Counted from the first letter of the stretch, positions 42,963 through 51,288 are shown. The stretch is 64,000 bases of DNA from Natrarchaeobius halalkaliphilus (GCF_003841485.1 NZ_REFY01000001.1:434001-498000); one strand, 5' to 3'. Notes: generated by a model not told the origin, from the letters alone. A program made the numbers and translations.

Positions 42963-43090
42963 TCACAGAGACGATTCGACCGGAACGCCGAGCGTCCGGA
43001 AATCGTCTATGTTGGCAGAGACGACGGTCGCGTCGTATTCCGAGGCCACGCCGGCGATTATTACGAGTGGATGGTACAGTCGCACAACGA
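42963..43090 (-). pseudogene. VapC/PIN domain C-terminal remnant
   Basis: The minus strand reads HPLVIIAGVASEYDATVVSA and NIDDFRTLGVPVESSL before a stop. This is the characteristic end of a VapC PIN toxin, including the late Asp. The rest of the gene is absent. Confidence 0.65.
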
Positions 43091-43526
43091 TAACTAATAA
43101 GAAGAGTACTAAGAGATGAAAGGATAAAGCGTTAGCCAGGGAAAATCGGATACAAGCATATCTGTGTTGATCTCTAAAATCGTGCTAGCTTGCCGTTCCG
43201 CTGGTGAGCGAAACGCTGCTTCGCGATCCTCGTCAGAACTCGCTTCTGACGCTGGCACGCGGCTCACGTTCGGATCTGGCATCGTTGCCTACGAACCCGA
43301 ACAGGCAGCGGCGACCACTGGTGGTGGGTCGGCTGTCATAGCACCCGCTGTCGCCGTGCCCGAGTCGAACGCAGATGGTAGTGATGGACGCGGCCCAGTC
43401 GTCCAACAGTGTACCCGTTTCTTACGGTGTACTACTGAAGGCTACTGAAATTGGAACGGTTGAAAGCGGATCGGGCCGTGACCGCGACCAGTATCCTTTT
43501 GCGGGCTGACCAACGAGTGGCTGGCG
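43091..43526. other. Gap with hairpin-rich element
   Basis: No supported gene. Perfect hairpins lie at 43208-43224 (GCGAA/TTCGC), at 43231-43251 (CGTCAGAA-ctcgc-TTCTGACG) and across GTTCGG/CCGAAC at about 43267-43305. The GC-rich half (43190-43420) differs sharply from the AT-rich first 90 bases, so it may be a separate inserted repeat. Confidence 0.5.
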
Positions 43527-44549
43527 ATGGAGAATGAAGGAGCCCGCACGGAGACGCTCGAGCGTGGTGGGGAGGTTCTCGCCATGACCGAGCGGACCCA
43601 CGAAATCTCTGCGGACGAGGTCTGTATCCTGATCCCGACGCTCGAGGAGGCGGCCACGATCGGGGACGTGATCGACGGGTTCCACGACCACGGCTATACG
43701 AACGTCGTCGTCGTCGACGGCGGCTCCGAGGACGACACGCGCCGGATCGCGACGGACCGCGGGGCGCAGGTGCTGGTCCAGTCGGGAACCGGCAAGGGAC
43801 AGGCGATCCGGGAGGTCCTCGAGTACGTCGACGTCCCGTACGTGTTGATGCTCGACGGCGACGGGACCTACGACCCGGCGGACGCAGAACGAATGCTCGA
43901 GCCGCTCGCCCGGGGTTACGAACACGTCATCGGGAACCGGTTCGCGGACATGGACGACGACGCGATGCGGGCGCTCAACGGCTTCGGCAACCGGCTGATC
44001 AACCGCTCGTTCCGGTTCATCCACGGTGCCGATTACGACGACATCCTCTCGGGCTATCGCGCCTTTACCACCGAGTCCTTCGAGCGACTGTCGCTCGATT
44101 CGGACGGCTTTACCATCGAGACGGAACTCGCCGTCGAGTGCGTCAAACACGGCGTCGACACCGCGATCGTCCCGATCAGTTACAGCGCCCGACCGGAGGA
44201 GTCTGAGACGAACCTCCACCCGGTCACGGACGGCGGGACGATCATCTTCGCGCTGTACTCGCTGGCCAAGACGAACAACCCGCTGTTTTACTTCGGGAGC
44301 CTCGGCGTCGCCGGCATCGCCTCCGGCGGAATCGTCGCGGCCTACGTCCTCTGGCGGTGGGTCCAGTACGGCGCTGGCCACGAGATCCTGGCGCTCGTCT
44401 CGGCGGCCGCGGTCTTGCTCGGCGTCCAGTTGCTCATGTTCGGCGTCCTCTCGGACATGCTCGTGACGTTACACCGCGAGCAGCGCCGTCGCCTCGAGCA
44501 GATCACGCGGGACGCACGCGAGCACGAATCCGGCCGAAAGGAGGACTGA
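43527..44549 (+). CDS. aglJ: Dolichyl-phosphate glycosyltransferase (AglJ-like)
   Basis: A 340-residue GT2 enzyme with a C-terminal pair of membrane helices (about residues 255-320). The GT-A domain has ILIPTLEEAATIGDVIDGF, VVVDGGSEDDTRRI, MLDGDGTYDPADA (the DxD metal site) and SGYRAFTTESFERL. It resembles DPM1-like enzymes and haloarchaeal AglJ, which loads the first hexose onto dolichol phosphate at the cytoplasmic face. Together with AglF- and AglM-like genes this marks the locus as N-glycosylation. A start at 43584 is possible. Confidence 0.9.
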   Translation: MENEGARTETLERGGEVLAMTERTHEISADEVCILIPTLEEAATIGDVIDGFHDHGYTNVVVVDGGSEDDTRRIATDRGAQVLVQSGTGKGQAIREVLEYVDVPYVLMLDGDGTYDPADAERMLEPLARGYEHVIGNRFADMDDDAMRALNGFGNRLINRSFRFIHGADYDDILSGYRAFTTESFERLSLDSDGFTIETELAVECVKHGVDTAIVPISYSARPEESETNLHPVTDGGTIIFALYSLAKTNNPLFYFGSLGVAGIASGGIVAAYVLWRWVQYGAGHEILALVSAAAVLLGVQLLMFGVLSDMLVTLHREQRRRLEQITRDAREHESGRKED

Positions 44550-44570
44550 TCCGTCCGCGAGAAGGAGTCG

Positions 44571-44720
44571 CCCTCCGGCTCCGATTCCATCGACGATCAC
44601 TCGCCCGGCTCCGATTCCATCGACGATCACTCGCCCGGCTCCGATTTCATCGATGACTACCCGCCCGGCTCCGGTCCCATCGATGACTACCCGCCCGGCT
44701 CCGGTCCCATCGACGACGAC
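44571..44720 (+). repeat. 30-bp tandem repeat, 5 copies
   Basis: Five contiguous 30-base copies built on CGCCCGGCTCCGAT and CCATCGACGA, fading from left to right. They occupy nearly the whole gap between two convergent genes, so they are non-coding by position. The unit length is a multiple of three. Confidence 0.9.
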
Positions 44721-44743
44721 CGATGAGCGAAGCGAACCCGCGT

Positions 44744-45073
44744 TCAGAACGGGAGCATCGACCGCATCTGCTGGATAACCCCGCCCGAGTTCTCCTTGCG
44801 GTAGACTTCGAAGGGGCCGTGTAGCTCGTTCAACAGCACCTGGCGGGACTTGAACTCGGACGTCTCGACCTCCTCGAGGATGTCTCCGAGCGGGACGTCG
44901 TTCCCGTGAACGTCGTAGGGAATTCGCTCGTGGCCGAGTTCGGCCGCGACGTCGTCTTTGGTCGCCGGAAACGAGAGATCCGCGTGTTTCAGCCGGGCGG
45001 CGACGGCCGCGATGCCGAACTCGACGCTCTTCGGTTCCTCGTCGTCTCCGCTCGATGGTGGCCGGACTCCCAT
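44744..45073 (-). CDS. DUF5789-type conserved haloarchaeal protein
   Basis: A 109-residue protein with the pattern of a common haloarchaeal family: EFGIAAVAARLKHADLSFPATKDDVAAELG, IPYDVHG, then LGDILEEVETSEFKSRQVLLNEL near the C terminus. No catalytic motif is evident and function is unknown. It is monocistronic and convergent with the AglJ-like gene. Confidence 0.75.
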   Translation of the reverse strand: MGVRPPSSGDDEEPKSVEFGIAAVAARLKHADLSFPATKDDVAAELGHERIPYDVHGNDVPLGDILEEVETSEFKSRQVLLNELHGPFEVYRKENSGGVIQQMRSMLPF

Positions 45074-45174
45074 ACACCACGATTGGAAGCCCGGTATGAA
45101 AATCGCTACGAAGACGACGTCCGCCGCGCGACGACGAGCCGCCCCGACGTACGGGACGTGTTCGTCACGCGCTC

Positions 45175-45260
45175 TGTACGGAGCTCGTCACGTGTCCTGT
45201 ACGGAACTCGTACGTGTCCTGTACGGAGCTCGTCACGTGTCCTGTACGGAGCTCGTCGAC
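45175..45260 (+). repeat. 22-23-bp tandem repeat upstream of an RHH gene
   Basis: Four copies (45175, 45198, 45220, 45243) of a unit starting TGTACGGAGCTCGTCACG. The spacing of 22-23 bases is two turns of DNA. The array ends 32 bases before the ATG at 45293, so it lies just upstream of the expected TATA position, a natural place for an operator array. Confidence 0.8.
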
Positions 45261-45292
45261 ACGCCTTTGATCCCGGCGACGGAGTACCGAGT

Positions 45293-45502
45293 ATGACCGA
45301 GTACACCACGGTTTCGATCCCGAAGGATCTCGCCGGGCGCGTCGAGGAGACCATCGAGGGGACGAGCTTTCAGAGCACGAGCGACCTCGTTCGGTTCCTG
45401 TTGCGCAGCATCGTCATCCAGCACCAGAAAGAAGGCGAACTAACTGAAGCCGAGTTCGAAGAGATCACCGAACAGCTCAGGGGCCTCGGCTACCTCGAGT
45501 AG
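45293..45502 (+). CDS. Ribbon-helix-helix DNA-binding protein
   Basis: A 69-residue CopG-like protein (TTVSIPKDLAGRVEETIEG, STSDLVRFLLRSIVIQHQ, then an acidic C-terminal helix TEAEFEEITEQLRGLGYLE). It starts at the ATG after the 22-23-bp repeat array and probably binds it. No toxin partner is adjacent; the downstream gene is only 39 residues. A stand-alone transcription factor is likely. Confidence 0.82.
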   Translation: MTEYTTVSIPKDLAGRVEETIEGTSFQSTSDLVRFLLRSIVIQHQKEGELTEAEFEEITEQLRGLGYLE

Positions 45503-45596
45503 TTCGCACCCGGCCGATCGCGTCCGTCTCGAGGATCGTCGCCGGCCCGACGTTTTTCCGTCTCGAGACGGACAGTTCTTGGTGGAGGCGAGTTCG

Positions 45597-45716
45597 ATGC
45601 CACACGTTCCGAACTTCCCATCCGAGGACGGGACCGACGGCGAGGAATCGAACCGAGAGAGCATCATCGACCGGCTCATCGACGACGGGAACTGGCCGTC
45701 GCCGGCCGGCGACTGA
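45597..45716 (+). CDS. 39-residue small acidic protein
   Basis: An ORF MPHVPNFPSEDG... ending in NWPSPAGD. GGAGG stands 9 bases before the ATG, a clear Shine-Dalgarno. The acidic, Asp/Glu/Ser-rich composition is haloarchaeal. Function unknown; the SD and the codon use make it a plausible real small gene. Confidence 0.5.
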   Translation: MPHVPNFPSEDGTDGEESNRESIIDRLIDDGNWPSPAGD

Positions 45717-45808
45717 TCGACCGACGACTCGAGTCCGCCGGTACCGGACGGCGGCGTGGAGTCCGGCGACGGCGGCCGACGACTCGAGATCCGAATTCTT
45801 TCCGCGAG

Positions 45809-46231
45809 CTAGCCGGCGAGCGACTGCGCCGGCGGTTCGGCGTCGATGATCTCGAGGCGCTTTCGCTCGCCGTCGCGACCGAAGGCGGCGAAGGAGTCGT
45901 CGTCGGTGGTCCACGGCGGAACCGCGACGAAGATCACCTGCGCGAGGTCGTCGCGTTTGGTCACCTCGAGTTCCCGGACCGGATGCGAGACGAACTGTCC
46001 CTGGGCCTGTCGGGCGGGCGTCGAGAGGTCGACGCCGAAGACGGCGTTGACGGCGTTACCGGAATTGGGGAGGTAGAAATCGGTGAAGACGGGCGTCTCG
46101 GGCGGCAGGCCGTCGGCACCCTCGAGTTCGCTCGCGTTCGTCACGGAGACGCCGGTCGTCACGCGGTTCGGATCGGCGTCGTTCGCCAGATCGAGCAGAA
46201 CGTCGACGAGCGCACGCGTGATATACACCAT
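45809..46231 (-). CDS. Conserved haloarchaeal protein of unknown function
   Basis: A 140-residue mixed alpha/beta protein opening MVYITRALVDVLLDLANDADP and containing TGVSVTNASEL, TPVFTDFYLPNSG and FGVDLSTPARQAQGQFVSHP. No signal peptide or membrane helix. The length and codon use support a real gene. I do not recognise a family. Confidence 0.7.
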   Translation of the reverse strand: MVYITRALVDVLLDLANDADPNRVTTGVSVTNASELEGADGLPPETPVFTDFYLPNSGNAVNAVFGVDLSTPARQAQGQFVSHPVRELEVTKRDDLAQVIFVAVPPWTTDDDSFAAFGRDGERKRLEIIDAEPPAQSLAG

Positions 46232-46299
46232 ACGAATCCTAGGGAGAGCACGTAGTTAGCTGTATGCCCGATACTCGACGGCGGCCCCCGGAGTCGGGC

Positions 46300-46983
46300 T
46301 CAGAACGGCCGCATCCCCCAGGCGGTCTTCGCGTACAGCCGCGGGGTCCGCCACCGGGACCCGGAGAGCGCGTGCTCGAGTATCTTCGGGGCGTGCTCGT
46401 GGACGCCGGGGCCGTGGCCGACGAGAATCCGGGTCGGGCTGAGCCCCTCGAGTTGTGCCCGCGGCGGGACGAGCCGGCGCATCGGATGGACGCCGAGACG
46501 TTCGGAACCCGTGACGAAGAACTCGGCCGTTCCGAGCGACTCGGGGACGACGAGCGTCCCGTCCGCCGGATCGTAGAGCGCGACCTCGCACCAGAACCGA
46601 TTGTCGACCAGCGTGTGGGCCTCGATGCCGGTGTCCGAGAGCTCGTCCGAAAAGCGAGCGACCGGCGCGTCGATCTCCTCGGAAACCCCGTCGAACTGTC
46701 GGGGGAGATACACCGGAACGTCGTGGCGGTTCGCGACGGCCGCCGCGTCGCGCTTGTGGCGATCGAGCAGGACGACGACGCCGGCGACGTCGCCGTGTTC
46801 GACGAGCAGTTCGTCCAGCCCGTCGGCGTCGACCGGATCGACGACCCAGAGCTCTCCGTCGACGTCGATCGCGTGGCTCGCCCGCTGCATCCGCTCGTCG
46901 GGGTGGGCGATCCAGCCGACGCCGCGGTCGTAGCGGTCGATCTCTCGAAGGTCGGTTGCGCGCTCGTCGACGCGAAACGTCAT
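46300..46983 (-). CDS. MBL-fold-like haloarchaeal protein
   Basis: A 227-residue protein from ATG 46983. It has the strand/helix pattern of the metallo-beta-lactamase fold (GELWVVDPVDADGLDELLVEHGDVAGVVVLLDRHKRDAAAVAN, given in parts as VDPVDADGLDEL and VVLLDRHKRDA) with a reduced metal motif, and a late ILVGHGPGVHEH. The first HxH pair of the fold is replaced by DRHKRD. TATA-like TTTATG at 47010-47016 fits a near-leaderless start. Enzymatic role unknown. Confidence 0.7.
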   Translation of the reverse strand: MTFRVDERATDLREIDRYDRGVGWIAHPDERMQRASHAIDVDGELWVVDPVDADGLDELLVEHGDVAGVVVLLDRHKRDAAAVANRHDVPVYLPRQFDGVSEEIDAPVARFSDELSDTGIEAHTLVDNRFWCEVALYDPADGTLVVPESLGTAEFFVTGSERLGVHPMRRLVPPRAQLEGLSPTRILVGHGPGVHEHAPKILEHALSGSRWRTPRLYAKTAWGMRPF

Positions 46984-47111
46984 GGTGGCCAATTCGGTCG
47001 CTCGACGCATAAAACCAACCAGCGATGGAGGTCTGTCGACACGCGGGCTGTGAGTGGCCAGACCGGTCGACGGACGACGGAACTTTGGCGCTCCCGAGCG
47101 CAGACTGTACC

Positions 47112-47801
47112 ATGCTCACCGGACTCTCCCGGCTCGCACTCGAGGTGAAGTTCCTCGAGCCGGCGCGTCGATTCTACGGCGGCGAGCTGGGGATGGCCGT
47201 TCGCGAGCGCGGCGAGAGCGAACTCGTCTTCGCCGCGGGCGACACCGACCTCGTCTGTCGACGACCGACCGGATTCCCTCGGGGCGGCCTCCACACCCAC
47301 TACGCGCTTTCGATCCCCGCGGAGGAGTACGACGAGTGGTGGGAGAGCCTCGAGGAGTCCCACGACCTAGAGGAGATGCGATTCGGTGAGGCGTCGTCGC
47401 TGTACCTGTACGATCCCGACGGAAACTGCGTCGAACTCGGTCAGCGGGACGTCCCGGGACCGGGGATCGACGGGATCTTCGAGGTGGTTCTCGAGGTCGA
47501 ATCGGTGGATCGAGCCGAGTCGTTCTACGCCGACCTGGGTTTCGAGACGATCGATACGGGCACAGAACGGAAACGCGTCCGAATGGACGGGCCGATGGCC
47601 CTCGAGCTCTGGGAGCCCCAGCTCGGACTGGCCGACGCCCGCGGTGGCGTCCACGTCGACCTCGGCTTCGACGCGCCGGACCCGACGGCCGCGCTCGAGG
47701 CGGTCGTCGACCGCGCGTGTCGAGTCGAGTCGCTCGAGGACGGCGACCGCACCCGAGTCGTCGTCAGGGATCCGGACGGTCATCACCTCGTCTTCGAGTG
47801 A
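47112..47801 (+). CDS. VOC-family glyoxalase/dioxygenase-like protein
   Basis: A 229-residue protein of two vicinal-oxygen-chelate modules: residues 1-115 (LSRLALEVKFLEPARRFYGGELG ... YDPDGNCVELGQRD) and 120-229 (IFEVVLEVESVDRAESFYADLGF ... VRDPDGHHLVFE). Each ends with the metal-binding Glu in its C-terminal strand. A His is present in GLHTHYALS and GGVHVDLGF. The substrate is unknown. A start at 47025 would add 29 unconserved residues. Confidence 0.85.
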   Translation: MLTGLSRLALEVKFLEPARRFYGGELGMAVRERGESELVFAAGDTDLVCRRPTGFPRGGLHTHYALSIPAEEYDEWWESLEESHDLEEMRFGEASSLYLYDPDGNCVELGQRDVPGPGIDGIFEVVLEVESVDRAESFYADLGFETIDTGTERKRVRMDGPMALELWEPQLGLADARGGVHVDLGFDAPDPTAALEAVVDRACRVESLEDGDRTRVVVRDPDGHHLVFE

Positions 47802-47874
47802 GCGGCGTCCGGAACGCCGGCGAGATCGGCCGATCTCCTGTCCATTTATCGGCCCCCCGTTCGGAGTGGACAGT

Positions 47875-48543
47875 ATGCGAATCGCACTACTCGGTGGCAC
47901 CGGCGATATTGGCGAAGGGCTCGCGCTTCGGTTCGCGCGCGACACCGACCACGAGATCCTCATCGGCTCGCGCGACCCGGAGAAAGCGCGGGAGGCGGTC
48001 GCGAGCTACGAGGCCGAACTCGAGGCGCGAGGCGCCGACGCGGATCTCAACGGGTTCGGCAACGAGATGGCGGCCGACCGGGCCGACGTCGCGATCCTTT
48101 CGGTGCCGCCGTACTACGCCGGCGACACCGTCGAAGCGATCGACGGGAGCCTCGACGCGGAAACCGTCCTCGTCACGCCCGCGGTCGGCATGAACGGCGA
48201 CGAGGACGGAATGCACTACCACCCGCCGGGAGTGGGAAGCGTGAGCGAACTCGTCGCCCAGCGAGCGTCGGACGACGTCCCCGTCGTCGGCGCGTACCAC
48301 AACCTGGCGGCGGGCAAACTCGGGGACCTCGACGTCGAGTTCGACCTCGATACGCTCGTCGTCGGTGACGACACCGACGCGAAAGCGACCGTGACCGACC
48401 TCACGAACGAGATCGACGGGCTCCGCGCGCTCGACGCCGGCCCGCTCGCGAACGCCGCGGAAGTCGAGAGCGTGACGCCGCTGGTCATCAACATCGCCAA
48501 GTACAACGACGAGATGCACGACGTCGGCGTGAAGTGGATCTAG
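47875..48543 (+). CDS. npdG: F420-dependent NADP reductase
   Basis: A 222-residue Rossmann-fold enzyme that moves hydride between coenzyme F420 and NADP. It has LLGGTGDIGEGLALRFARD, the NADP-recognising IGSRDPEKA and the conserved GMHYHPPGVGSVSEL and VGAYHNLAAGKLGD segments. The length is normal. F420 use is typical of haloarchaea. Confidence 0.92.
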   Translation: MRIALLGGTGDIGEGLALRFARDTDHEILIGSRDPEKAREAVASYEAELEARGADADLNGFGNEMAADRADVAILSVPPYYAGDTVEAIDGSLDAETVLVTPAVGMNGDEDGMHYHPPGVGSVSELVAQRASDDVPVVGAYHNLAAGKLGDLDVEFDLDTLVVGDDTDAKATVTDLTNEIDGLRALDAGPLANAAEVESVTPLVINIAKYNDEMHDVGVKWI

Positions 48544-48590
48544 ACTCCGCGAAAAGACGGTTCGTGCGTCGGTTGATTCCGCCCGTGTAC

Positions 48591-48653
48591 CGATCGACTC
48601 GAGTTACGCGCCGATCGACTCGAGTTACGCGCCGATCGACTCGAGTTACGCGT
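48591..48653. repeat. 21-bp tandem repeat derived from the thioredoxin gene end
   Basis: Three copies of CGATCGACTCGAGTTACGCG at 48591, 48612 and 48633. The last overlaps the thioredoxin stop codon (48646-48648), and the coding sequence continues with a partial fourth copy. Convergent npdG ends 47 bases before the array. Confidence 0.85.
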
Positions 48654-48915
48654 CGGCCGACTCGAGGGCGTCCTCGATATCGGTTCGCTGGGTCACCCCG
48701 ACGAAGCGCTCGACGACGCCGTCGTCGTTCTCGATGATGAGCGTCGGCAGCGAGCGTACCTGATACTCGTTCGCGACGTCCTGTTGTTCGTCGACGTTGA
48801 TCTTCTCGACCTCGAATCGCCCGTCCCAGTCGTCCTCGAGTTCCTCGAGGATCGGGTCTTGCGTCTTGCAGGGACCACACCAGTCGGCGTAGAAGTCCTT
48901 GAGCGTGACAGTCAT
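48646..48915 (-). CDS. trxA: Thioredoxin
   Basis: An 89-residue thioredoxin-fold protein with the redox active site DFYADWCGPCKTQDP (Cys-Gly-Pro-Cys near residue 13) and the cis-Pro loop VRSLPTLIIEND. Slightly short for thioredoxin (usually about 105) because the first strand and helix are reduced. I used ATG 48915 because an upstream TATA-like TTATGCG near 48948 predicts a start here; ATG 48987 adds unconserved residues. A possible partner of the arsenate reductase is only a guess. Confidence 0.88.
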   Translation of the reverse strand: MTVTLKDFYADWCGPCKTQDPILEELEDDWDGRFEVEKINVDEQQDVANEYQVRSLPTLIIENDDGVVERFVGVTQRTDIEDALESADA

Positions 48916-49082
48916 ACGGTTCATCGACAGTTGCCACGCGCCGCGCATAAGGGTTTCCCACTCGGAGGCGATGGCCTCCATCGACACCGTCAGCCCGACG
49001 GAGCGCCCGCGCTGAAAGCGGCGGGGACGGCGCTCGATCGAACGTCGAAAGGTTTAGTTCGCCGCGCCCAGTAACACGCTGT

Positions 49083-49244
49083 ATGGATAAAGGACAGAAT
49101 ACCGGCGGACTGATGTCCAGTGCCGGGCTCGTCCGGTACTTCGATACGGAGGACTCGAACGCGATTCTCATCAACCCGAAGACGGTCATCGCGACGGGCG
49201 TCATGATCGGCGTCCTCGTTCAGCTGCTCTCGTTCGTCTCGTGA
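49083..49244 (+). CDS. secG: Preprotein translocase subunit Sec61-beta (SecG)
   Basis: A 53-residue protein with [21 protein letters not shown] and a C-terminal membrane helix ([20 protein letters not shown]), the archaeal Sec61-beta pattern. It forms part of the SecYEG channel in the cytoplasmic membrane. A TATA-like GTTTAG near 49051-49056 is about 27 bases before the ATG, fitting a leaderless mRNA. Confidence 0.9.
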   Translation: MDKGQNTGGLMSSAGLVRYFDTEDSNAILINPKTVIATGVMIGVLVQLLSFVS

Positions 49245-49382
49245 ACCGCCTCGGGGTCGATCCCCGGATCAGTCTTCTAGACCGCCTGTAGATGCGGCTT
49301 CGTTCTCGAGAAGCTCTAACTCGGTGAGCAGTTACGCCCTCGTGACGCGAGGTTTTTCAGCCCCTGCTCCGTACGCCGCGGT

Positions 49383-49997
49383 ATGTCCCTCGTTGCAGGC
49401 GTCGTCGCCGTCCAGGGCGACGTCGAAGAACACGCGAACGCGATCGAACGGGCGGCTCGAGCCCGCGACCGAGACGTCACCGTCCACGAGATCCGCGAGT
49501 CGGGGATCGTTCCGGACTGCGACCTCCTCGCGATGCCCGGCGGCGAATCGACGACGATCTCGCGGCTCGTCCACGGCGACGGGATCGCACCGGAGATTCG
49601 GGCGCACGTCGAGGCCGGTAAACCGCTGCTTGCGACCTGTGCGGGGTTGATCGTCGCCTCGAGCGACGCGGCCGACGATCGGGTCGACGAACTCGGGCTG
49701 CTCGACGTCACCGTCGAACGGAACGCCTTCGGCCGTCAGAAGGACAGCTTCGAAGCGCCGCTGTCGGTCGACGGACTCGGCGACGAGCCGTATCCAGCGG
49801 TGTTCATCCGCGCGCCGGCCATCGACGAGGTCGACGACGCGTCGGTGCTCGCGAGCTGGGACGATCGACCGGTCGCGGTCCGGCAGGGATCGGTCGTCGG
49901 CACCTCGTTTCACCCGGAACTGACGCCCGACAGTCGGATCCACGAGCTGACGTTCTTCGACACCGACGACGCGTCGGTTCCCCCGCAGTCCCCGTAG
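49383..49997 (+). CDS. pdxT: Pyridoxal 5'-phosphate synthase glutaminase subunit
   Basis: A 204-residue class I glutamine amidotransferase that supplies ammonia to PdxS. GVVAVQGDVEEH at the start, PGGESTTISRL, the nucleophile Cys in LLATCAGLIVAS and the final SFHPELT (His-Glu of the triad) are all present. No pdxS is next to it. The length is typical. Confidence 0.95.
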   Translation: MSLVAGVVAVQGDVEEHANAIERAARARDRDVTVHEIRESGIVPDCDLLAMPGGESTTISRLVHGDGIAPEIRAHVEAGKPLLATCAGLIVASSDAADDRVDELGLLDVTVERNAFGRQKDSFEAPLSVDGLGDEPYPAVFIRAPAIDEVDDASVLASWDDRPVAVRQGSVVGTSFHPELTPDSRIHELTFFDTDDASVPPQSP

Positions 49998-50084
49998 CGA
50001 TCCCCGTCCAGACGGATCCGTCGCGGACCGTGGCATGCACTCGCGACCGGACGTGTTTTCTCCCTTGCACACGATTGTCGTGGT

Positions 50085-50552
50085 ATGCAGGCATCCATCG
50101 ACGCGGTCCGCGTCGCGGGGACCCAACAGGGACCGGTTCCGGTAGTCGTCCTCGAGGTCGACGGCGAGGACGACGTCGTCCCGATCTTCATCGGGTTCAA
50201 CGAAGCCACCAGCATCGCCCGCGGTCTCGAGGCCGAGGACATCGGTCGACCGCTGACGCACGACCTCTTGCTCGACGTGATGGAAGAACTCGGGAGCCGA
50301 ATCGACCGCGTCGTCGTCACCGAGATCGAAACCCGCGACGACGGTCACGGCGGCACCTACATCGCCGATCTCCACGTCCAGACGCCGCGCGGCGAGACCG
50401 TCATCGACGCGCGCCCGAGCGATTCGCTCGCGCTGGCCGCGCGGACGAACGCCGCGATCGAGGTCTCGTCCGACGTCTTCGAGAACGGCCGAGACGACAG
50501 CGAGAAGTTCGAACAGCTGGAAGATATCCGCACCGTCTCCGGTGAACGTTAG
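50085..50552 (+). CDS. Bifunctional nuclease (DUF151) family protein
   Basis: A 155-residue protein with the DUF151 fold: VVVLEVDGEDDVVPIFIGFNEATSIARGLE at residues 22-52 and VIDARPSDSLALAARTNAAIEVSSDVFE in the second half. Family members cleave DNA and RNA in vitro. The stop is immediately followed by hisE, so they are cotranscribed. Confidence 0.88.
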   Translation: MQASIDAVRVAGTQQGPVPVVVLEVDGEDDVVPIFIGFNEATSIARGLEAEDIGRPLTHDLLLDVMEELGSRIDRVVVTEIETRDDGHGGTYIADLHVQTPRGETVIDARPSDSLALAARTNAAIEVSSDVFENGRDDSEKFEQLEDIRTVSGER

Positions 50553-50837
50553 ATGCAAGACATACTCGAAGAGCTGTTCGACGTTATCGAAGATCGCAAG
50601 GAAACGCTGCCCGAAGACTCCTATACGGCCTCGCTGTTCACGCACGAAAAGGGCGAGAACGCCGTCCTCGAGAAACTCGGAGAAGAGTCGACCGAGCTCG
50701 TACTGGCCGCCAAAGACGACGACCACGACGAAATCGCATACGAATCCGCCGACATCGTCTATCACCTGCTCGTCTTGCTCTCGATGAAAGGAATGGACAT
50801 AGAGGATCTCGAAGCGGAACTCGAAGCGCGCCGGTAG
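50553..50837 (+). CDS. hisE: Phosphoribosyl-ATP pyrophosphatase
   Basis: A 94-residue all-helical MazG-like enzyme for the second step of histidine biosynthesis. The signature KLGEESTELVLAAKD, with its metal-binding Glu pattern, is followed by ESADIVYHLLVLLSMKGM. The ATG abuts the previous stop. Confidence 0.94.
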   Translation: MQDILEELFDVIEDRKETLPEDSYTASLFTHEKGENAVLEKLGEESTELVLAAKDDDHDEIAYESADIVYHLLVLLSMKGMDIEDLEAELEARR

Positions 50838-50943
50838 TCCGTACCGAACCGGTCGGGATCTCGACTGACCGTCGCGGGACTCGCCTCGAGCCTTGCACTC
50901 GCTCGGCCCAGGTTGATGGCTGCGATCAGTGTGGGGCTATCCG

Positions 50944-51288
50944 ATGGCGCTCCAACGGATCGACCACGCCGACGACCACATGCAACGATGTATCGACAAC
51001 TGTCTCGAGGCGGCACAGGTCTGTGAGTGGTGTGCCGACGCCTGCGCCGACGAGGAGGGAATGGCCCGCTGTATCCGGCTCTGTCGCGACGTGGCGGACG
51101 TTACGACGCTTCACGCGCGGTGGATGGCGCGCAACTCGGGCTATCACCGAGAGCTGGCGGCGATCTGTGCGGACCTCTGCGAAGAGTGTGCTGAGGAGTG
51201 CGAACGACACGATCACGACCACTGTCAGGCCTGTGCGGACGTGCTCCCCGACTGCGTCGAAACCTGTCGCGAAATGGCGTCAACCTAG
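50944..51288 (+). CDS. Cys-rich four-helix protein (DUF326 type)
   Basis: A 114-residue protein with 13 or so cysteines spaced along four helices: CIDNCLEAAQVCEWCADACA, CIRLCRDVADVT, ICADLCEECAEECERH and CQACADVLPDCVETC. This pattern is typical of DUF326 copper-binding storage proteins (Csp-like). His-rich HDHDHC adds ligands. A role in copper or other metal buffering is likely. Confidence 0.82.
   Translation: MALQRIDHADDHMQRCIDNCLEAAQVCEWCADACADEEGMARCIRLCRDVADVTTLHARWMARNSGYHRELAAICADLCEECAEECERHDHDHCQACADVLPDCVETCREMAST

Noticed and set aside
43164-43448. 95-codon plus-strand ORF
   Set aside because: Low-complexity Ser/Ala/Gly content over a hairpin-rich patch, with no family match that I recognise; treated as non-coding.
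44571-45260. CRISPR-like repeats
   Set aside because: Simple tandem repeats with no spacers of constant length.
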